DNA of 54,130 nucleotides from an uncultured Clostridia bacterium (lineage in GTDB: Bacteria > Bacillota > Clostridia > Oscillospirales > Oscillospiraceae), in NCBI GenBank assembly GCA_946629065.1, contig CAMOXK010000004.1, positions 1 through 54,130 of the forward strand, in the 5' to 3' direction. The position numbers were made by a program, and so were the translations under genes. The notes beneath the pieces were generated by a model. It saw nothing but the letters and a program-made list of their open reading frames with translations. It had not been told where the DNA came from and searched no databases. Numbering within the stretch: the first letter of the stretch is position 1; each line of letters starts with the position of its first letter. This document shows, piece after piece, positions 6,998-16,165 of the stretch.

Positions 6998-9673
6998 TCA
7001 CTTTTTTGCCTTCACGATCAGGACGCTGCGGGGACCTGCGGTCCACAGGTTCTCGCCCAGCAGCACCTCCCATTCATCGTCATAAGGCGACGGCTCAAAT
7101 ACTACCTCTTTGCCCGTGGGATTGATGTCGGCCCATGCTGCCAACTCGCCGTTCACAGACCACTTCACATGGATCCTATTGCTATCGTCAGGCTCCGCCG
7201 TGACTTCCGCCTGGGTGAAGAAGGGATTGGCCTTGCGCAGGGCGATCAGATCCCGATAGAAGTTCGCCATCTCCCACGCATCGCTCTCCGGGGTCAGGGT
7301 CTCCCAATCCAGGTTGTTCACCTCGTCCGAGGACATGTAGCTGTTGTGGTCGCCGCCCTTGGAGCGCAGCATCTCCTCCCCTGCCAGCATAAACGGCGTG
7401 CCCTTGGAGAGCATCACGATTTCAGCACAGAGCCGGTTCATGGCGAGCAGCTCCTCTTCGGTCGCGTCGGGGCTGGCGGCTTTCAGCTTATCCCAGAGAG
7501 TCAGGTTGTCGTGGCAGGAGGTATAGTTGATGACCATGGCGTTCTCCACGCCCCAGTTGGTCGTGCCGTCCCGCTCTCCACCCCGGATGCCGAAGGCCAC
7601 CTTCCGGGCGTTGGCTTTATTGGGGCTGCCGTTTGCATAGCCGCTCTCCTTCTCATTGAAGACGCTGCCCTTCAGCCCGTCCCGGATGGCGTCGTTGAAC
7701 ACGGCCACACTGCCGATGCTCTGGCCGCTTGCCTGGATCTGGGCAATGTTCTTCTGGCTGGCCTGCACATTCTCCCGCAGGGGCGTGGAGCCGCCGGTCC
7801 AGCCTTCGCCATAAAGGATGGCCTTGGGATTCACTTCATGGACGGCCTTTTCGATCTCCTGCATGGTCTCGATATCGTGCAGAGCCATCAGGTCGAAGCG
7901 GAAGCCGTCGATCTTGTATTCCTCTGCCCAATAGCGGACGCTGTCCACCATGTACTTGCGGAACATCAGCCGCTCTGAAGCGGTCTCATTGCCGCAGCCG
8001 CTGCCGTTGGCGGGGCTGCCGTCCGCGTTGAAGCGATAATAGTAATAAGGTACGATCTTGTTCAGGTTGGAGTCCAGGGCGTAGGTGTGGTTATAGACCA
8101 TGTCCATCACCACGGCAAAGCCGTTGTCGTGGAGGGCCTGCACCATCTGCTTGAACTCCTTCATCCGCACCTCGCCATGATAAGGGTCGGTGGCATAGCT
8201 GCCCTCGGGGGCGTTGTAGTTTTTGGGATCGTAACCCCAGTTGAATTGAGGTTCGTCGCTGCTCTCGTCCACAGTGGCGTAGTCATAGACCGGCTGCAGA
8301 TGCACATGGGTCACCCCCAGCCACTTGAGATAGTCCAGCCCCACGGGAAGCCCGGCGCTGTTCTTTAGCCCCGTCTCCGTAAAGGCCAGGTACTTGCCGG
8401 GATATTGAGAATCGGCGATCCGGTTGGAGAAGTCCCGCACATGGACCTCCCAGATCACCGCGTCCCCGTAGCAGTCCAGATCCTCATAGTATCCGCTCTC
8501 CCGGAAACCTTCCGGGTCGGTGCTTCTCAGATCCACGACCATGCCACGGTTGCCGTTCACGCCCACCGATCTGGCATAGGGGTCCACCGCCTCCTGTGTC
8601 CCCAGGGCGGTGGTAACGGAGTAGGTATAATAGGTGCCGGAACTGCAGGGCGTCGTCAGGCTCCAGACGCCGTGCTCGCCCTTTTCCATCTCCAGGGTCT
8701 CATAGGCCGCTCCCCCGTCGCCCTCCTCAAAGAGGTTCAGCTTCACGTCCGATGCTGTCGGCGCCCAGAGCTTGAACACGGTGTTCTCCCCCTGGATAAG
8801 GGCGCCCAGGTCGTCCCCCTCGTAGGTGTATTTCTCGATGAATGCAGGGCTGTCAAAAATCCCCGTGGGCATGGCGGCGATCTCGCCGTAGCCCTCGATC
8901 TCCACGGTGTAGGCCTTGGACACGTCCAGTTCCTCCTTGACGGTGATGACGCCGGTGACAACGGTATTGTTCAGGCTGGAGAGTTCTTCGATCTCCAGTT
9001 CCCGTCCCTCCTGCCGCACATGGACCTGGCTCAGGCTTTCGATCTTCGTGGAGGGGCTCAGGCTGTAGCGGATCTGATTGGGCGAAAGGATGCCCGCCAG
9101 GGTAAAGACCCGGATGGGCTTGAGCGTCACGCCGCCATCGTCGCTCACATACTGCATGCCGTCTCCGGGCTGCAGATAAATGACCGTGTCCTCCCCGGTC
9201 ATTTGGGCGAAGCGGTCGTCCTCATAATCCTTGACGGCATCGCCCCAAGAGGAGCCGCCGGGATTGGAACAGCTGCGCCGCACGATGAAGCCCACCTCAT
9301 CCACGTCCTCCGGCACGTTCACCATGCATTTCACGCCGTAGGCGCAGGGATGGAACAGCTCGCCATGACCGTCCCTTCCGGGAAACCAGACCCAAACGTC
9401 GCACTTGCTGTAATCCGCGTTCGGATGCTGCCAATAGAGGGTGAGCTGCCGGCAGCCGGGCTCTTTTTCCAGGAAGAACTCCTCTTCCGTTTCTGCCTCG
9501 GGGGCGGGCTCTTCGGGAGCAGAAGCTTCCGTCGGCGCGGCTTCTTCCGCCGGAGCTGCCGTTTCCGTCGGAGCGGGGCCATACTTGGGGGCCGGCGTCT
9601 CCGTACAGGCGGACAGGAGCGTGCAGAGCATCAGCAGCGCAAGCAGGAAGGCCAGACTTCTTTTGCTTTTCAT
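6998..9673 (-). CDS. pulA: Type I pullulanase, cell-surface lipoprotein (GH13)
   Basis: 891 residues. A lipoprotein signal peptide (lipobox LLSAC, Cys about 23) is followed by a Pro/Ala/Glu linker to about residue 65. Next comes a CBM41/PUD-like module (QLTLYWQHPNADYSKCDVWV), then a CBM48-like region (TVFKLWAPTASDVKLNLFEE), then the GH13 barrel. The pullulanase signature YNWGYDPKNY appears here as FNWGYDPKNY near 481. The catalytic nucleophile is in DGFRFDLMA (about 591), the acid/base Glu is in LYGEGWTGG (about 622), and the third carboxylate is in TSCHDN (about 719). It cleaves alpha-1,6 links in pullulan or branched starch fragments at the cell surface. I chose the ATG at 9673 over the GTG 9 nt upstream because GAGGTG then sits at proper spacing. 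Divergent from an esterase gene. Confidence 0.93.
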   Translation of the reverse strand: MKSKRSLAFLLALLMLCTLLSACTETPAPKYGPAPTETAAPAEEAAPTEASAPEEPAPEAETEEEFFLEKEPGCRQLTLYWQHPNADYSKCDVWVWFPGRDGHGELFHPCAYGVKCMVNVPEDVDEVGFIVRRSCSNPGGSSWGDAVKDYEDDRFAQMTGEDTVIYLQPGDGMQYVSDDGGVTLKPIRVFTLAGILSPNQIRYSLSPSTKIESLSQVHVRQEGRELEIEELSSLNNTVVTGVITVKEELDVSKAYTVEIEGYGEIAAMPTGIFDSPAFIEKYTYEGDDLGALIQGENTVFKLWAPTASDVKLNLFEEGDGGAAYETLEMEKGEHGVWSLTTPCSSGTYYTYSVTTALGTQEAVDPYARSVGVNGNRGMVVDLRSTDPEGFRESGYYEDLDCYGDAVIWEVHVRDFSNRIADSQYPGKYLAFTETGLKNSAGLPVGLDYLKWLGVTHVHLQPVYDYATVDESSDEPQFNWGYDPKNYNAPEGSYATDPYHGEVRMKEFKQMVQALHDNGFAVVMDMVYNHTYALDSNLNKIVPYYYYRFNADGSPANGSGCGNETASERLMFRKYMVDSVRYWAEEYKIDGFRFDLMALHDIETMQEIEKAVHEVNPKAILYGEGWTGGSTPLRENVQASQKNIAQIQASGQSIGSVAVFNDAIRDGLKGSVFNEKESGYANGSPNKANARKVAFGIRGGERDGTTNWGVENAMVINYTSCHDNLTLWDKLKAASPDATEEELLAMNRLCAEIVMLSKGTPFMLAGEEMLRSKGGDHNSYMSSDEVNNLDWETLTPESDAWEMANFYRDLIALRKANPFFTQAEVTAEPDDSNRIHVKWSVNGELAAWADINPTGKEVVFEPSPYDDEWEVLLGENLWTAGPRSVLIVKAKK

Positions 9674-9754
9674 GGGGGACACCTCTTCTCTTTCAGAATA
9701 CGGTTATATTTATTATGGTAGCACCCCCACCGTGGAAAGTCAACGGAAGCTCCC

Positions 9755-9784
9755 TTGCATCGATTCTTTCCCCTGTGCTATACT
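9755..9784 (+). promoter_or_regulatory. Promoter of the esterase gene
   Basis: TTGCAT (9755-9760) and TATACT (9779-9784) are 18 nt apart. Transcription would start near 9791, leaving a very short leader with AAAGAGG at 9793-9799 before the ATG at 9808. This supports that start over ATG 9715. Confidence 0.5.
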
Positions 9785-9807
9785 CTCTCCGGAAAGAGGC
9801 GAAGAAG

Positions 9808-10629
9808 ATGCGCAGCGAAACCGAAACCGTATACATTCCCGGCCCCGCGGGCTTTCTCCGGGCCCTGTTGATCCGGCCGGAGGAAGAAGCGCCCGCGGAG
9901 GGCCGCCCCGGGGTCCTGTGGATCCACGGCGGCGGCTACTCCATGGGCATGCCCGAGATGGCCTATTTCTCCCGGGCCATCTCCCTGGTGCGAAAATTCG
10001 GCGCCGTGGTGCTGGCCCCGGACTACCGGCTGAGCCGGGAGGCGCCCTACCCCGCCGCCCTGGAGGACTGCTATGCCAGTCTTCTCTGGCTGCGGGATCA
10101 CGCGCAGGAGCTGGACGTCCGCTCAGACCAGCTCATGGTGGGCGGAGAGAGTGCCGGCGGCGGACTTACGGCAGCCCTCTGCATGCTGGCCCGGGACAAG
10201 GGAGAGGTCAACATCGCCTATCAGATGCCCCTCTACCCCATGCTGGACGACCGGGACACTCCCTCTTCCCGGGATAATCACGCACCCGTCTGGAACACCA
10301 AACGCAATCACCGGGGCTGGCAGCTCTATCTGCGGGGCCTGCAGGGAGCGGAGCCGCCCGCCTATGCAGCCCCTGCCCGCCAGCTTGATTTTTCCGGTCT
10401 TCCGCCCGCGTATACCTTTGTGGGGGACGCCGAACCCTTCTACTGCGAGACCCTGGATTTCGTGCGGCAGCTGCGGGAGGCCGGGGTGGAGGCCGAGGTG
10501 GACGTGTTCCCCGGCTGCTTTCACGCCTTTGACCTGTATGAGTTCTGGTCCGAGCAGGGCAAGACCGCCATCGAGCGCTTTGAGGAACAGTTCCAATACG
10601 CCATGGAGCACTATTTCGCGGAAAACTGA
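9808..10629 (+). CDS. Alpha/beta-hydrolase esterase, HSL/acetyl-esterase family
   Basis: 273 residues. The oxyanion-hole motif HGGG is at 40-43 and the nucleophile elbow GESAGG has Ser115. The likely remaining triad members are Asp207 (in FVGDAEPF) and His239 (in GCFHAFD). This is the hormone-sensitive-lipase/acetyl-xylan-esterase-like fold (alpha/beta-hydrolase 3). There is no signal peptide, so it is cytoplasmic. It may remove acetyl or other short acyl groups from carbohydrate or small esters, which suits its place beside pullulanase and beta-glucosidase genes. The start is set by AAAGAGG 8 nt upstream and by the promoter position; the upstream in-frame ATG at 9715 would lie before the promoter. 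Confidence 0.85.
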   Translation: MRSETETVYIPGPAGFLRALLIRPEEEAPAEGRPGVLWIHGGGYSMGMPEMAYFSRAISLVRKFGAVVLAPDYRLSREAPYPAALEDCYASLLWLRDHAQELDVRSDQLMVGGESAGGGLTAALCMLARDKGEVNIAYQMPLYPMLDDRDTPSSRDNHAPVWNTKRNHRGWQLYLRGLQGAEPPAYAAPARQLDFSGLPPAYTFVGDAEPFYCETLDFVRQLREAGVEAEVDVFPGCFHAFDLYEFWSEQGKTAIERFEEQFQYAMEHYFAEN

Positions 10630-10640
10630 ACCGAATAAAC

Positions 10641-10677
10641 AACCGGCTATGGGAAGCGATGTGTCCCATAGCCGGTT
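10641..10677. terminator. Bidirectional terminator between esterase and beta-glucosidase genes
   Basis: A perfect 14-bp stem (AACCGGCTATGGGA / TCCCATAGCCGGTT) with a 9-nt loop lies between convergent genes. The outer A/T pairs give short T runs on both strands. Confidence 0.75.
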
Positions 10678-10694
10678 TTGTGCTATTCCAGTCC

Positions 10695-13151
10695 TTAATC
10701 CGAATTCCGCATTCCGAATTTCGAATTGTTCTGCTCTTCCGTGAGCTTTCTTGCCATGCGGATGACCCGGGTGGCGTTGACGCGCAGCTGCTGACGGGTG
10801 AGCTTTTTCTTTTTCAGCGCCTTCAAAATAGCCTTTTGATCGTTCTTGCCGCCGGGCATTACCAGATCCCCGCCGGCGGCGGCGATCTTCCCCGCATTGG
10901 GGGCAGGGTACTTCCGGCTGCTGCCCTGGCCCATGGGGATGATCCAGTCGGTCATGACGATGCCGCCGAAGCCGAACTCACAGCGCAGGATCCGGTGGAT
11001 CAGGTCCCGCTGCTCGGAGGTATGGGTCCCGTTGAGGAGATTATAGGAGGTCATCACCGCGAGGGGCGCGCTCTCCCGCACGCAGATACCAAAGCCCCGC
11101 AGATACATCTCCCGCAGAGCGCGCTGACTCACCTGGCTGTTGGAATTGTAGCGGTTATATTCCTGGTTGTTGGCCGCATAGTGCTTGATGGTGACGGCGC
11201 AGCCCGGATGCTTCTGCACGCCCCGGGTGATGCCCGCCGCCATTTTGCCGGAGAGCAGCGGATCCTCGGAATAGTACTCGAAGTTTCTTCCGCAGCGGAT
11301 GTCCCGGTGCAGGTTCAGGGCCGGGGCCAGCCAGAGATGGACGCCGAAGCGGAGCATCTCCTCCCCCACCACGTCGCCGCAGGCCTCCGCCAGCTCGCGG
11401 TTCCAGCTCTGGGCGATGGCCGTGCCGATGGGGATGGCCGTGGCGTACTGATGATGGATCTCGCCCTTGGGCTTGCCGCCGCCCAGTTTGGACATGAGCC
11501 AGCTGAGAGGCTTCGGCATCAGCTCCAGGATGCTTTCGGGCATGGTGTCTCCCACCGGGTGGACGCCTTTTTCGTCCACGGTGTAGTCCCGGCTCAGGCG
11601 AAGCCCGGCAGGGCCGTCCGCCATCACCAGGGCAGGGATGCCCTTCTCCCGGAGATTTCGGCAGGTCTCCCCGGCGGCGCCGGCCACCGTTCTTCCCGCG
11701 TTGCCAATGGTGCTGAGAAGGCCGGGCTTATCCTCAAAGGCACCCACGTTCAGAAGGGCCAACTCCTCGTCGCTGAGCTCCTCGGTGATGAGATCCGTCT
11801 CGCCGCCCAGACGGTAAACCACCCGCTCCCGCTTGCATTTCTTTGCCCGGAAGCGCAGGGTGGGTACCATGCCGGTCTTTTCCTTTTCCCTGGGTTTCGG
11901 GCTCCAGTCCTTGAAGTCCGGCTTGCCGCAGCAGGCACGGCAGTCCAGGGTCACGGCGTCCTTGTTGAGCAGCAGCTTTCCCGCGACGCGGGTATCGGCG
12001 CTGGACGAACCGAGACGCAGCAGATAAGTCCCCTTTTCCAGGGTCCAGGTATCGTCGTCCTCATCGTAATAGGCCAGGTCCCGGAAGTTGAAGGAGAGCT
12101 CCAGCTCGCAGCTCTCGCCGGGCTGCAGCACCGGGGTCTTCTGAAAAGCAGCCAGCACCTGCCAGGGCTGGGCGATCTCCTGCCCGGGCTGGGACACATA
12201 CAGCTGCACCGTCTCCTTCCCGGGAAAGACGCCGGTATTGCGCACGCTTGCCTTCAGGAAGATCTCCTCACCCTCCCGGCGAAGAGCGCCGGGACTCACC
12301 TCAAAGTCCGTATAGCCCAGGCCGAAGCCAAAGGGGAACAGGGGCTTTTTCTCCACGCTGTCAAAATAGCGGTAGCCCACAAAGACGCCCTCTTTATAAC
12401 GGGTCTCGTCCCGGCCGCCGAAATCCCCCACGGTGGGATAATCCGCCCAGGCGGCCCAGGTGGTGCTGAGCTTGCCGGAGGGGAAGCTTTTGCCCAGCAG
12501 GAGATCCGCCAGGATGCTGCCGGTCTCTGCGCCAAGCTGGCTCAGCAGCAGGACGTTCTCCACGCTCTGGACCGGGGAAAGATCCACCACGCCGCCAACG
12601 TTCAGCACCAGGAGGAAGCGCTTGTACTTCTTCTGCAGGGCCAGGATGTCCCGGATCTCGGTTTCGGTGAGCAGGATGTCTCCGGGCTTTGCCTCCCGGT
12701 CCGATCCCTCGCCGGAGATGCGGGAGAGCACATAGATCGCCGTGTCCCCTTCTCCATAGAGGGGGATGGTGTAGTCCGGCTCCGGCATCACCACGCCCAT
12801 GTACTCCAGCACGGCCATCTTGTGCTCCCGGCGGGCCTTTTCCTGCAGCTCCCGCATGAAGTTTTCCCGCGCCGCCTTGCGGAGGGCGTCATAGGTATCC
12901 AGCCAGTATTTGCTGGTGACGGTGAATCCGGCGTTCTCCAGGCCCTGCTCCACCGTGACAAAATAGCGGGAATTCACTTCGCCCGAGCCGGTGCCGCCCT
13001 TCACGGTGCGCCTGGCGCCGCTGCCGAAGAGGGCGATCTCCCCCGCCTCTTGCAGGGGGAAGTCTCCGTTCCGCTTCAAAAACAGGGTGCATTCCGCCCC
13101 AAGGCTCCGGATCCGCTGTGCGTGTTCCTTTTCATAGTCCTGCAGCTGCAT
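10695..13151 (-). CDS. GH3 beta-glucosidase with permuted domain order
   Basis: 818 residues. The domain order is reversed relative to usual GH3 enzymes. The alpha/beta sandwich domain comes first (about residues 30-290, with GEIALFGSGARRTVKGGTGS and VGYRYFDS...FPFGFGLGYT). A fibronectin-III-like domain follows (about 300-390), then the GH3 TIM-barrel (about 460-800: MADGPAGLR, GRNFEYYSEDPLLSG, TIKHYAANNQE). The nucleophile is Asp in IVMTDW near 735. This permuted arrangement is known in Ruminococcus and Prevotella enzymes. It hydrolyses terminal beta-glucosides and lacks a signal peptide, so it probably acts in the cytoplasm. The ATG at 13151 has GGAGGAG 6 nt upstream; the longer frame overlaps the SDR gene. 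The last residues (KFGMRNSD) are encoded by a 21-bp repeat also found at 21102, so the C-terminal tail looks added. Confidence 0.9.
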   Translation of the reverse strand: MQLQDYEKEHAQRIRSLGAECTLFLKRNGDFPLQEAGEIALFGSGARRTVKGGTGSGEVNSRYFVTVEQGLENAGFTVTSKYWLDTYDALRKAARENFMRELQEKARREHKMAVLEYMGVVMPEPDYTIPLYGEGDTAIYVLSRISGEGSDREAKPGDILLTETEIRDILALQKKYKRFLLVLNVGGVVDLSPVQSVENVLLLSQLGAETGSILADLLLGKSFPSGKLSTTWAAWADYPTVGDFGGRDETRYKEGVFVGYRYFDSVEKKPLFPFGFGLGYTDFEVSPGALRREGEEIFLKASVRNTGVFPGKETVQLYVSQPGQEIAQPWQVLAAFQKTPVLQPGESCELELSFNFRDLAYYDEDDDTWTLEKGTYLLRLGSSSADTRVAGKLLLNKDAVTLDCRACCGKPDFKDWSPKPREKEKTGMVPTLRFRAKKCKRERVVYRLGGETDLITEELSDEELALLNVGAFEDKPGLLSTIGNAGRTVAGAAGETCRNLREKGIPALVMADGPAGLRLSRDYTVDEKGVHPVGDTMPESILELMPKPLSWLMSKLGGGKPKGEIHHQYATAIPIGTAIAQSWNRELAEACGDVVGEEMLRFGVHLWLAPALNLHRDIRCGRNFEYYSEDPLLSGKMAAGITRGVQKHPGCAVTIKHYAANNQEYNRYNSNSQVSQRALREMYLRGFGICVRESAPLAVMTSYNLLNGTHTSEQRDLIHRILRCEFGFGGIVMTDWIIPMGQGSSRKYPAPNAGKIAAAGGDLVMPGGKNDQKAILKALKKKKLTRQQLRVNATRVIRMARKLTEEQNNSKFGMRNSD
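10700..10720. repeat. 21-bp GAATTCCGCATTCCGAA-type repeat, copy 1
   Basis: The 21 nt are identical to 21102-21122. Here the repeat forms the last codons of the GH3 gene; at the other site it lies directly after the stop codon of an ABC exporter gene. Confidence 0.6.
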
Positions 13152-13174
13152 GTTGTCTCCTCCCCGCATGATCG

Positions 13175-13936
13175 TCACTGGATCCCCTGCTGTTTGCACC
13201 AGATGTCCATCACCAGCTTCACCGGCAGAAACTTCACCAGGCGCACCTGGCGGCGCACCGGGTGTCCCAGGATGGACACGGTCTTTTTCTTTTTCAGATC
13301 CTTCATGGCCTGCTCCGCCACCTCATCGGGACCGTACCAGCGGTCCACATAGCGGATATAGTCATCGTGATGGGCGTTCTGCTGAAACTCGGTCTTGATC
13401 CAGCCGGGGCAAACGCACATCACATGGATACCCCGTGTCTTCAGCTCTCTCCCCATGGCACGGGAGAGATTCAGCACATAGCTCTTGCTGGCCCCGTACA
13501 CCGCCTGATAAGGTACCGGCTGCCAGGCGGAATTGGAGCCCATGTTCACAATGGCGGCGCCCTCTTTCATATAAGGAAGGCTCACATGGCACATGGCCGT
13601 AAGGGCCAGGGCGTTGAGCCGGGCGCTCATGAGGAGCTTATCCAGGTCCTTCTCCTCGAAGGGACCGAAGACGCCGCAGCCCGCCGCGTTGATGAGCAGG
13701 CCGATCTCCGGCTTCTCCTGTTCCAGAAGGGCTTGATAACGCTTGACATTCTCCGTGTCCGACAGATCCAGGGAAATGGGACGGATGGGATTGCGGCACT
13801 TTTCCCGCAGTTCCTGGAGCCGCTCCTCCCGTCGGGCGATGACCCAGATCTCATCAAAGCGCAGCTCACGGTCCACCGCATAGACGAACTCTCTCCCGAT
13901 CCCGGCGGAAGCGCCGGTGATCACCGCGATCCTCAC
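13175..13936 (-). CDS. Short-chain dehydrogenase/reductase
   Basis: 253 residues. The NAD(P)-binding motif TGASAGIG is at 7-14, NAAG near 88, a catalytic Ser in NMGSNSAWQ, and the YxxxK pair as YGASK near 148. The subfamily resembles DltE/YqjQ-type SDRs, often annotated as ketoacyl or steroid-like reductases; the substrate cannot be assigned. I chose the GTG at 13936 because AAAGGGAGG lies 8 nt upstream and the Rossmann strand starts at once (VRIAVITGAS). Extended upstream starts lack a ribosome site. It lies 23 nt upstream of the beta-glucosidase gene and is probably co-transcribed with it, which might hint at a keto- or glycoside-modified substrate. Confidence 0.85.
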   Translation of the reverse strand: MRIAVITGASAGIGREFVYAVDRELRFDEIWVIARREERLQELREKCRNPIRPISLDLSDTENVKRYQALLEQEKPEIGLLINAAGCGVFGPFEEKDLDKLLMSARLNALALTAMCHVSLPYMKEGAAIVNMGSNSAWQPVPYQAVYGASKSYVLNLSRAMGRELKTRGIHVMCVCPGWIKTEFQQNAHHDDYIRYVDRWYGPDEVAEQAMKDLKKKKTVSILGHPVRRQVRLVKFLPVKLVMDIWCKQQGIQ

Positions 13937-14091
13937 GAAAACGACCTCCCTTTGCGCAGCACGGGGCTGGCAATCTCTTTGCTTGTTTTTCATTGTATTA
14001 CGCCGGGATGCAGATTGCAAACAGAAAATGCTCCGTCTCCTTCTTCTCTTTCCCGCGGCAAAGGCCGTTTGGCTTCCGGATCGCAGAAAAA

Positions 14092-14105
14092 TGTAAGCGC
14101 TTTCC
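14092..14105. promoter_or_regulatory. LacI-family/cre-like operator 1
   Basis: TGTAAGCGCTTTCC fits the half-site symmetry of LacI/CcpA operators (AAGCGCTT core). It lies in the 348-nt divergent region between the SDR and lacI-type genes, just before TTGACA at 14106. The rest of that region (13937-14284) is AT-rich with scattered promoter-like boxes I cannot pair confidently. Confidence 0.55.
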
Positions 14106-14243
14106 TTGACAATTTACACAGAAAAAGCCTCGTATATTACAGCATATGTACGAATTTTTGAAGGATCCCTTGCTGATGGGGAAAAAGCATGGTATTCTTA
14201 TGCAAAAGAAACCGGTTTTCATAGTTGAAAATTGTACAAGTTG

Positions 14244-14257
14244 TGTAATCGCTTACA
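14244..14257. promoter_or_regulatory. LacI-family/cre-like operator 2
   Basis: TGTAATCGCTTACA matches the cre consensus TGWAANCGNTNWCA at every position. Its arms TGTAA/TTACA are perfect inverted repeats around TCGC. It lies 27 nt upstream of the regulator's ATG and 138 nt from operator 1, a layout that would allow looping autoregulation or CcpA control. Confidence 0.65.
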
Positions 14258-14284
14258 TTTTGTGGTCCGTTTCGGAGGTGGCGT

Positions 14285-15283
14285 ATGGCGTCCTCAGCAA
14301 CCATATATGACGTGTCTCGCCTCTCCGGTGTCTCCACTGCCACTGTCTCCCGGACATTTTCAGACCCGGACCGGGTCAAGGAAGCTACCCGCCGCAAGGT
14401 CTATGACGCAGCGGCTGTGCTGAACTATTCCCCCAACGCCATCGCCCGGGCCATGGCCCGGCAGTGCACCGACAAGATCGCCTACATCATCTGCAAGAAG
14501 GGCGCCACCATTCTGGATGAGTTTTATGCCAGCATCTGCGAAGGGATCATGCGCTCGGCCAACCGCGCGGACCTGCATCTTCTGGTGTCCACCGCGGAGG
14601 ACTGGGGTCAGCTCCTTCGATCCGCCCACAGCAAGCAGATCGAGGGCGTGATCCTGGGCGGTACCGCGGACCCCGCGCTGATTTCGGAGTTCCAGTCCCG
14701 GAAGATCCCGGTAGTTCTGGTGAACAACCGGATCACAGGCTCCGAGCTCCCCTGTGTGGTGGCGGACGAGGCCTCCGGCGTCCGGCAGGCGCTGGAGCAT
14801 CTGATTGACCGGGGCCACAGGCAGATCGGCATGGTGGCGGGCAGAGTCAACAGCTATGTGATGAGCGAGCGCTACCACGCTTTTGTGGACTGCCTGAAGG
14901 AGCACGGTCTTCCGGTGAGTCCCGCCTCCATCAAGATGTGCGAGGCCACGGTCCAGAGCACCACCGCCGCGGCGGAGGAGCTGCTGCGCAGTCCGGAAGC
15001 GCGGCCCACCGCCCTCTTCTGCATCAACGACGTGGCGGCGGCGGGAGCCTACAAGGCCGCCCGCAGACTGGGGCTGCGGATCCCGGAGGATCTGGCCGTC
15101 TCGGGTTTTGATGATTCCACGCTCTGCCCCATGCTGGAACCGGAGCTTACCAGCGTCCACATCGATTGCCGCAGGATGGGAGAGCTCTGCGTAGAGCGGC
15201 TTACCCAGCTGCTGCAGCACAAAAAAGATATCGAGCAGTTTTCCATGGTGCCGACGGAGCTGATCGTCCGCCGGTCCACCTGA
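14285..15283 (+). CDS. LacI-family transcriptional regulator
   Basis: 332 residues. The N-terminal helix-turn-helix is typical (ATIYDVSRLSGVSTATVSRT at residues 5-24). The hinge with the RAMA/ARAMARQ segment is near 55-60, and a periplasmic-binding-like effector domain follows, with RPTALFCINDVAAAGAYKA and DLAVSGFDDS near the C-terminus. The ribosome site GGAGGTG precedes the ATG. It lies 17 nt upstream of an ABC sugar-permease gene and directly after two LacI-type palindromes, so it most likely controls itself and the downstream ABC operon in response to an imported sugar. It is an unusual case in that the regulator gene is first in the same transcript. Confidence 0.92.
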   Translation: MASSATIYDVSRLSGVSTATVSRTFSDPDRVKEATRRKVYDAAAVLNYSPNAIARAMARQCTDKIAYIICKKGATILDEFYASICEGIMRSANRADLHLLVSTAEDWGQLLRSAHSKQIEGVILGGTADPALISEFQSRKIPVVLVNNRITGSELPCVVADEASGVRQALEHLIDRGHRQIGMVAGRVNSYVMSERYHAFVDCLKEHGLPVSPASIKMCEATVQSTTAAAEELLRSPEARPTALFCINDVAAAGAYKAARRLGLRIPEDLAVSGFDDSTLCPMLEPELTSVHIDCRRMGELCVERLTQLLQHKKDIEQFSMVPTELIVRRST

Positions 15284-15300
15284 TTGAAGGAGGAAGATCC

Positions 15301-16137
15301 ATGAAGGAAAAAACGAGTACCAAGATCCTGAAAGGGATCGGCGTGGCGGTGCTGCTGTTCATCGCCCTGTTCCCGATCTACTGGCTGCTGGCCATGGGCA
15401 TCCGGGAGACGGATGAGATGCGCGGCGCCATCCCGCTCTTCCCCCAGAGCTTCACCACCGAGCACTTCAGGCAGCTCTTCACCAGCAAGGGCTTCGGCAC
15501 GGCCATCGTGAACAGCCTGCAGACCACCTTCGGCTCTCTGGTGATCTCCCTGGTGGTGGGCGTGGCCTGCGCCTATATCCTGGCCCGGCACCGCTTCCGC
15601 TTCGGCATGAAGCGTCCCCTCACCTACTGGGTGCTGTTGGTGCGTGTGCTGCCCCCGGTGGCCTTCACCATTCCTCTTTACATCATGTTCAACCGCATCG
15701 GCATTCTGAACACCAAGCTCCCTGTGATGCTGGCCTGTGTACTCATCAACGTCCCCCTCATCATCTGGTTTCTCATCAGCTTCTTCCAGGACCTGCCGGA
15801 GGAGGTGGAGGAGAGCGCAAAGGTGGACGGGGCCAGTGAATGGAAGATGTTCACCCGCATCGTGCTGCCCCTGGTGCTGCCGGGGATCGCGGCGGTGGCC
15901 ATGCTCTCCTTCATGTACGCCTGGAACGAATACACCTACACCGTCATCTTCACCCGCAGTCCCGCCAACAGCACCGTGCCCCTGGCCCTGGCGCTGCTGA
16001 ACACGGAGGACACCCTTACGAACTTCGGCCTTGTGGCCGCGGGCGGCATCATCTCCGTGGTACCCATCACTTTGTTTGTGATCTTTGCGCAGAACTACTT
16101 GATCTCCGGTTTGTCAAGCGGTGCTGTAAAAGGATAA
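15301..16137 (+). CDS. Carbohydrate ABC permease, MalG-like
   Basis: 278 residues with six predicted membrane helices. An N-terminal KGIGVAVLLFIALFPIYWLL helix is followed by an outside loop carrying PLFPQSFTTEHF. The EAA loop is EEVEESAKVDGASEWKMFTR near residue 165. The C-terminus FAQNYLISGLSSGAVKG is classic for MalG/LacG/UgpE permeases. It pairs with the MalF-like permease encoded two genes later. GGAGGAAG lies upstream of the ATG at 15301. No ATPase gene is present in the operon, so a shared MsmK/UgpC-type ATPase encoded elsewhere must be assumed. Confidence 0.92.
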   Translation: MKEKTSTKILKGIGVAVLLFIALFPIYWLLAMGIRETDEMRGAIPLFPQSFTTEHFRQLFTSKGFGTAIVNSLQTTFGSLVISLVVGVACAYILARHRFRFGMKRPLTYWVLLVRVLPPVAFTIPLYIMFNRIGILNTKLPVMLACVLINVPLIIWFLISFFQDLPEEVEESAKVDGASEWKMFTRIVLPLVLPGIAAVAMLSFMYAWNEYTYTVIFTRSPANSTVPLALALLNTEDTLTNFGLVAAGGIISVVPITLFVIFAQNYLISGLSSGAVKG

Positions 16138-16165
16138 CAATAAAAAAATATCAGGAGGAAAAAAC

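Noticed and set aside
9673-9682. GTG at 9682 as the pullulanase start
   Set aside because: It overlaps the likely ribosome site GAGGTG, which is well spaced for the ATG at 9673.
14106-14138. TTGACA (14106) and TATATT (14133) as the lacI promoter
   Set aside because: The spacer is 21 nt, too long for a sigma-A promoter; no better pair was found, so no promoter is listed.
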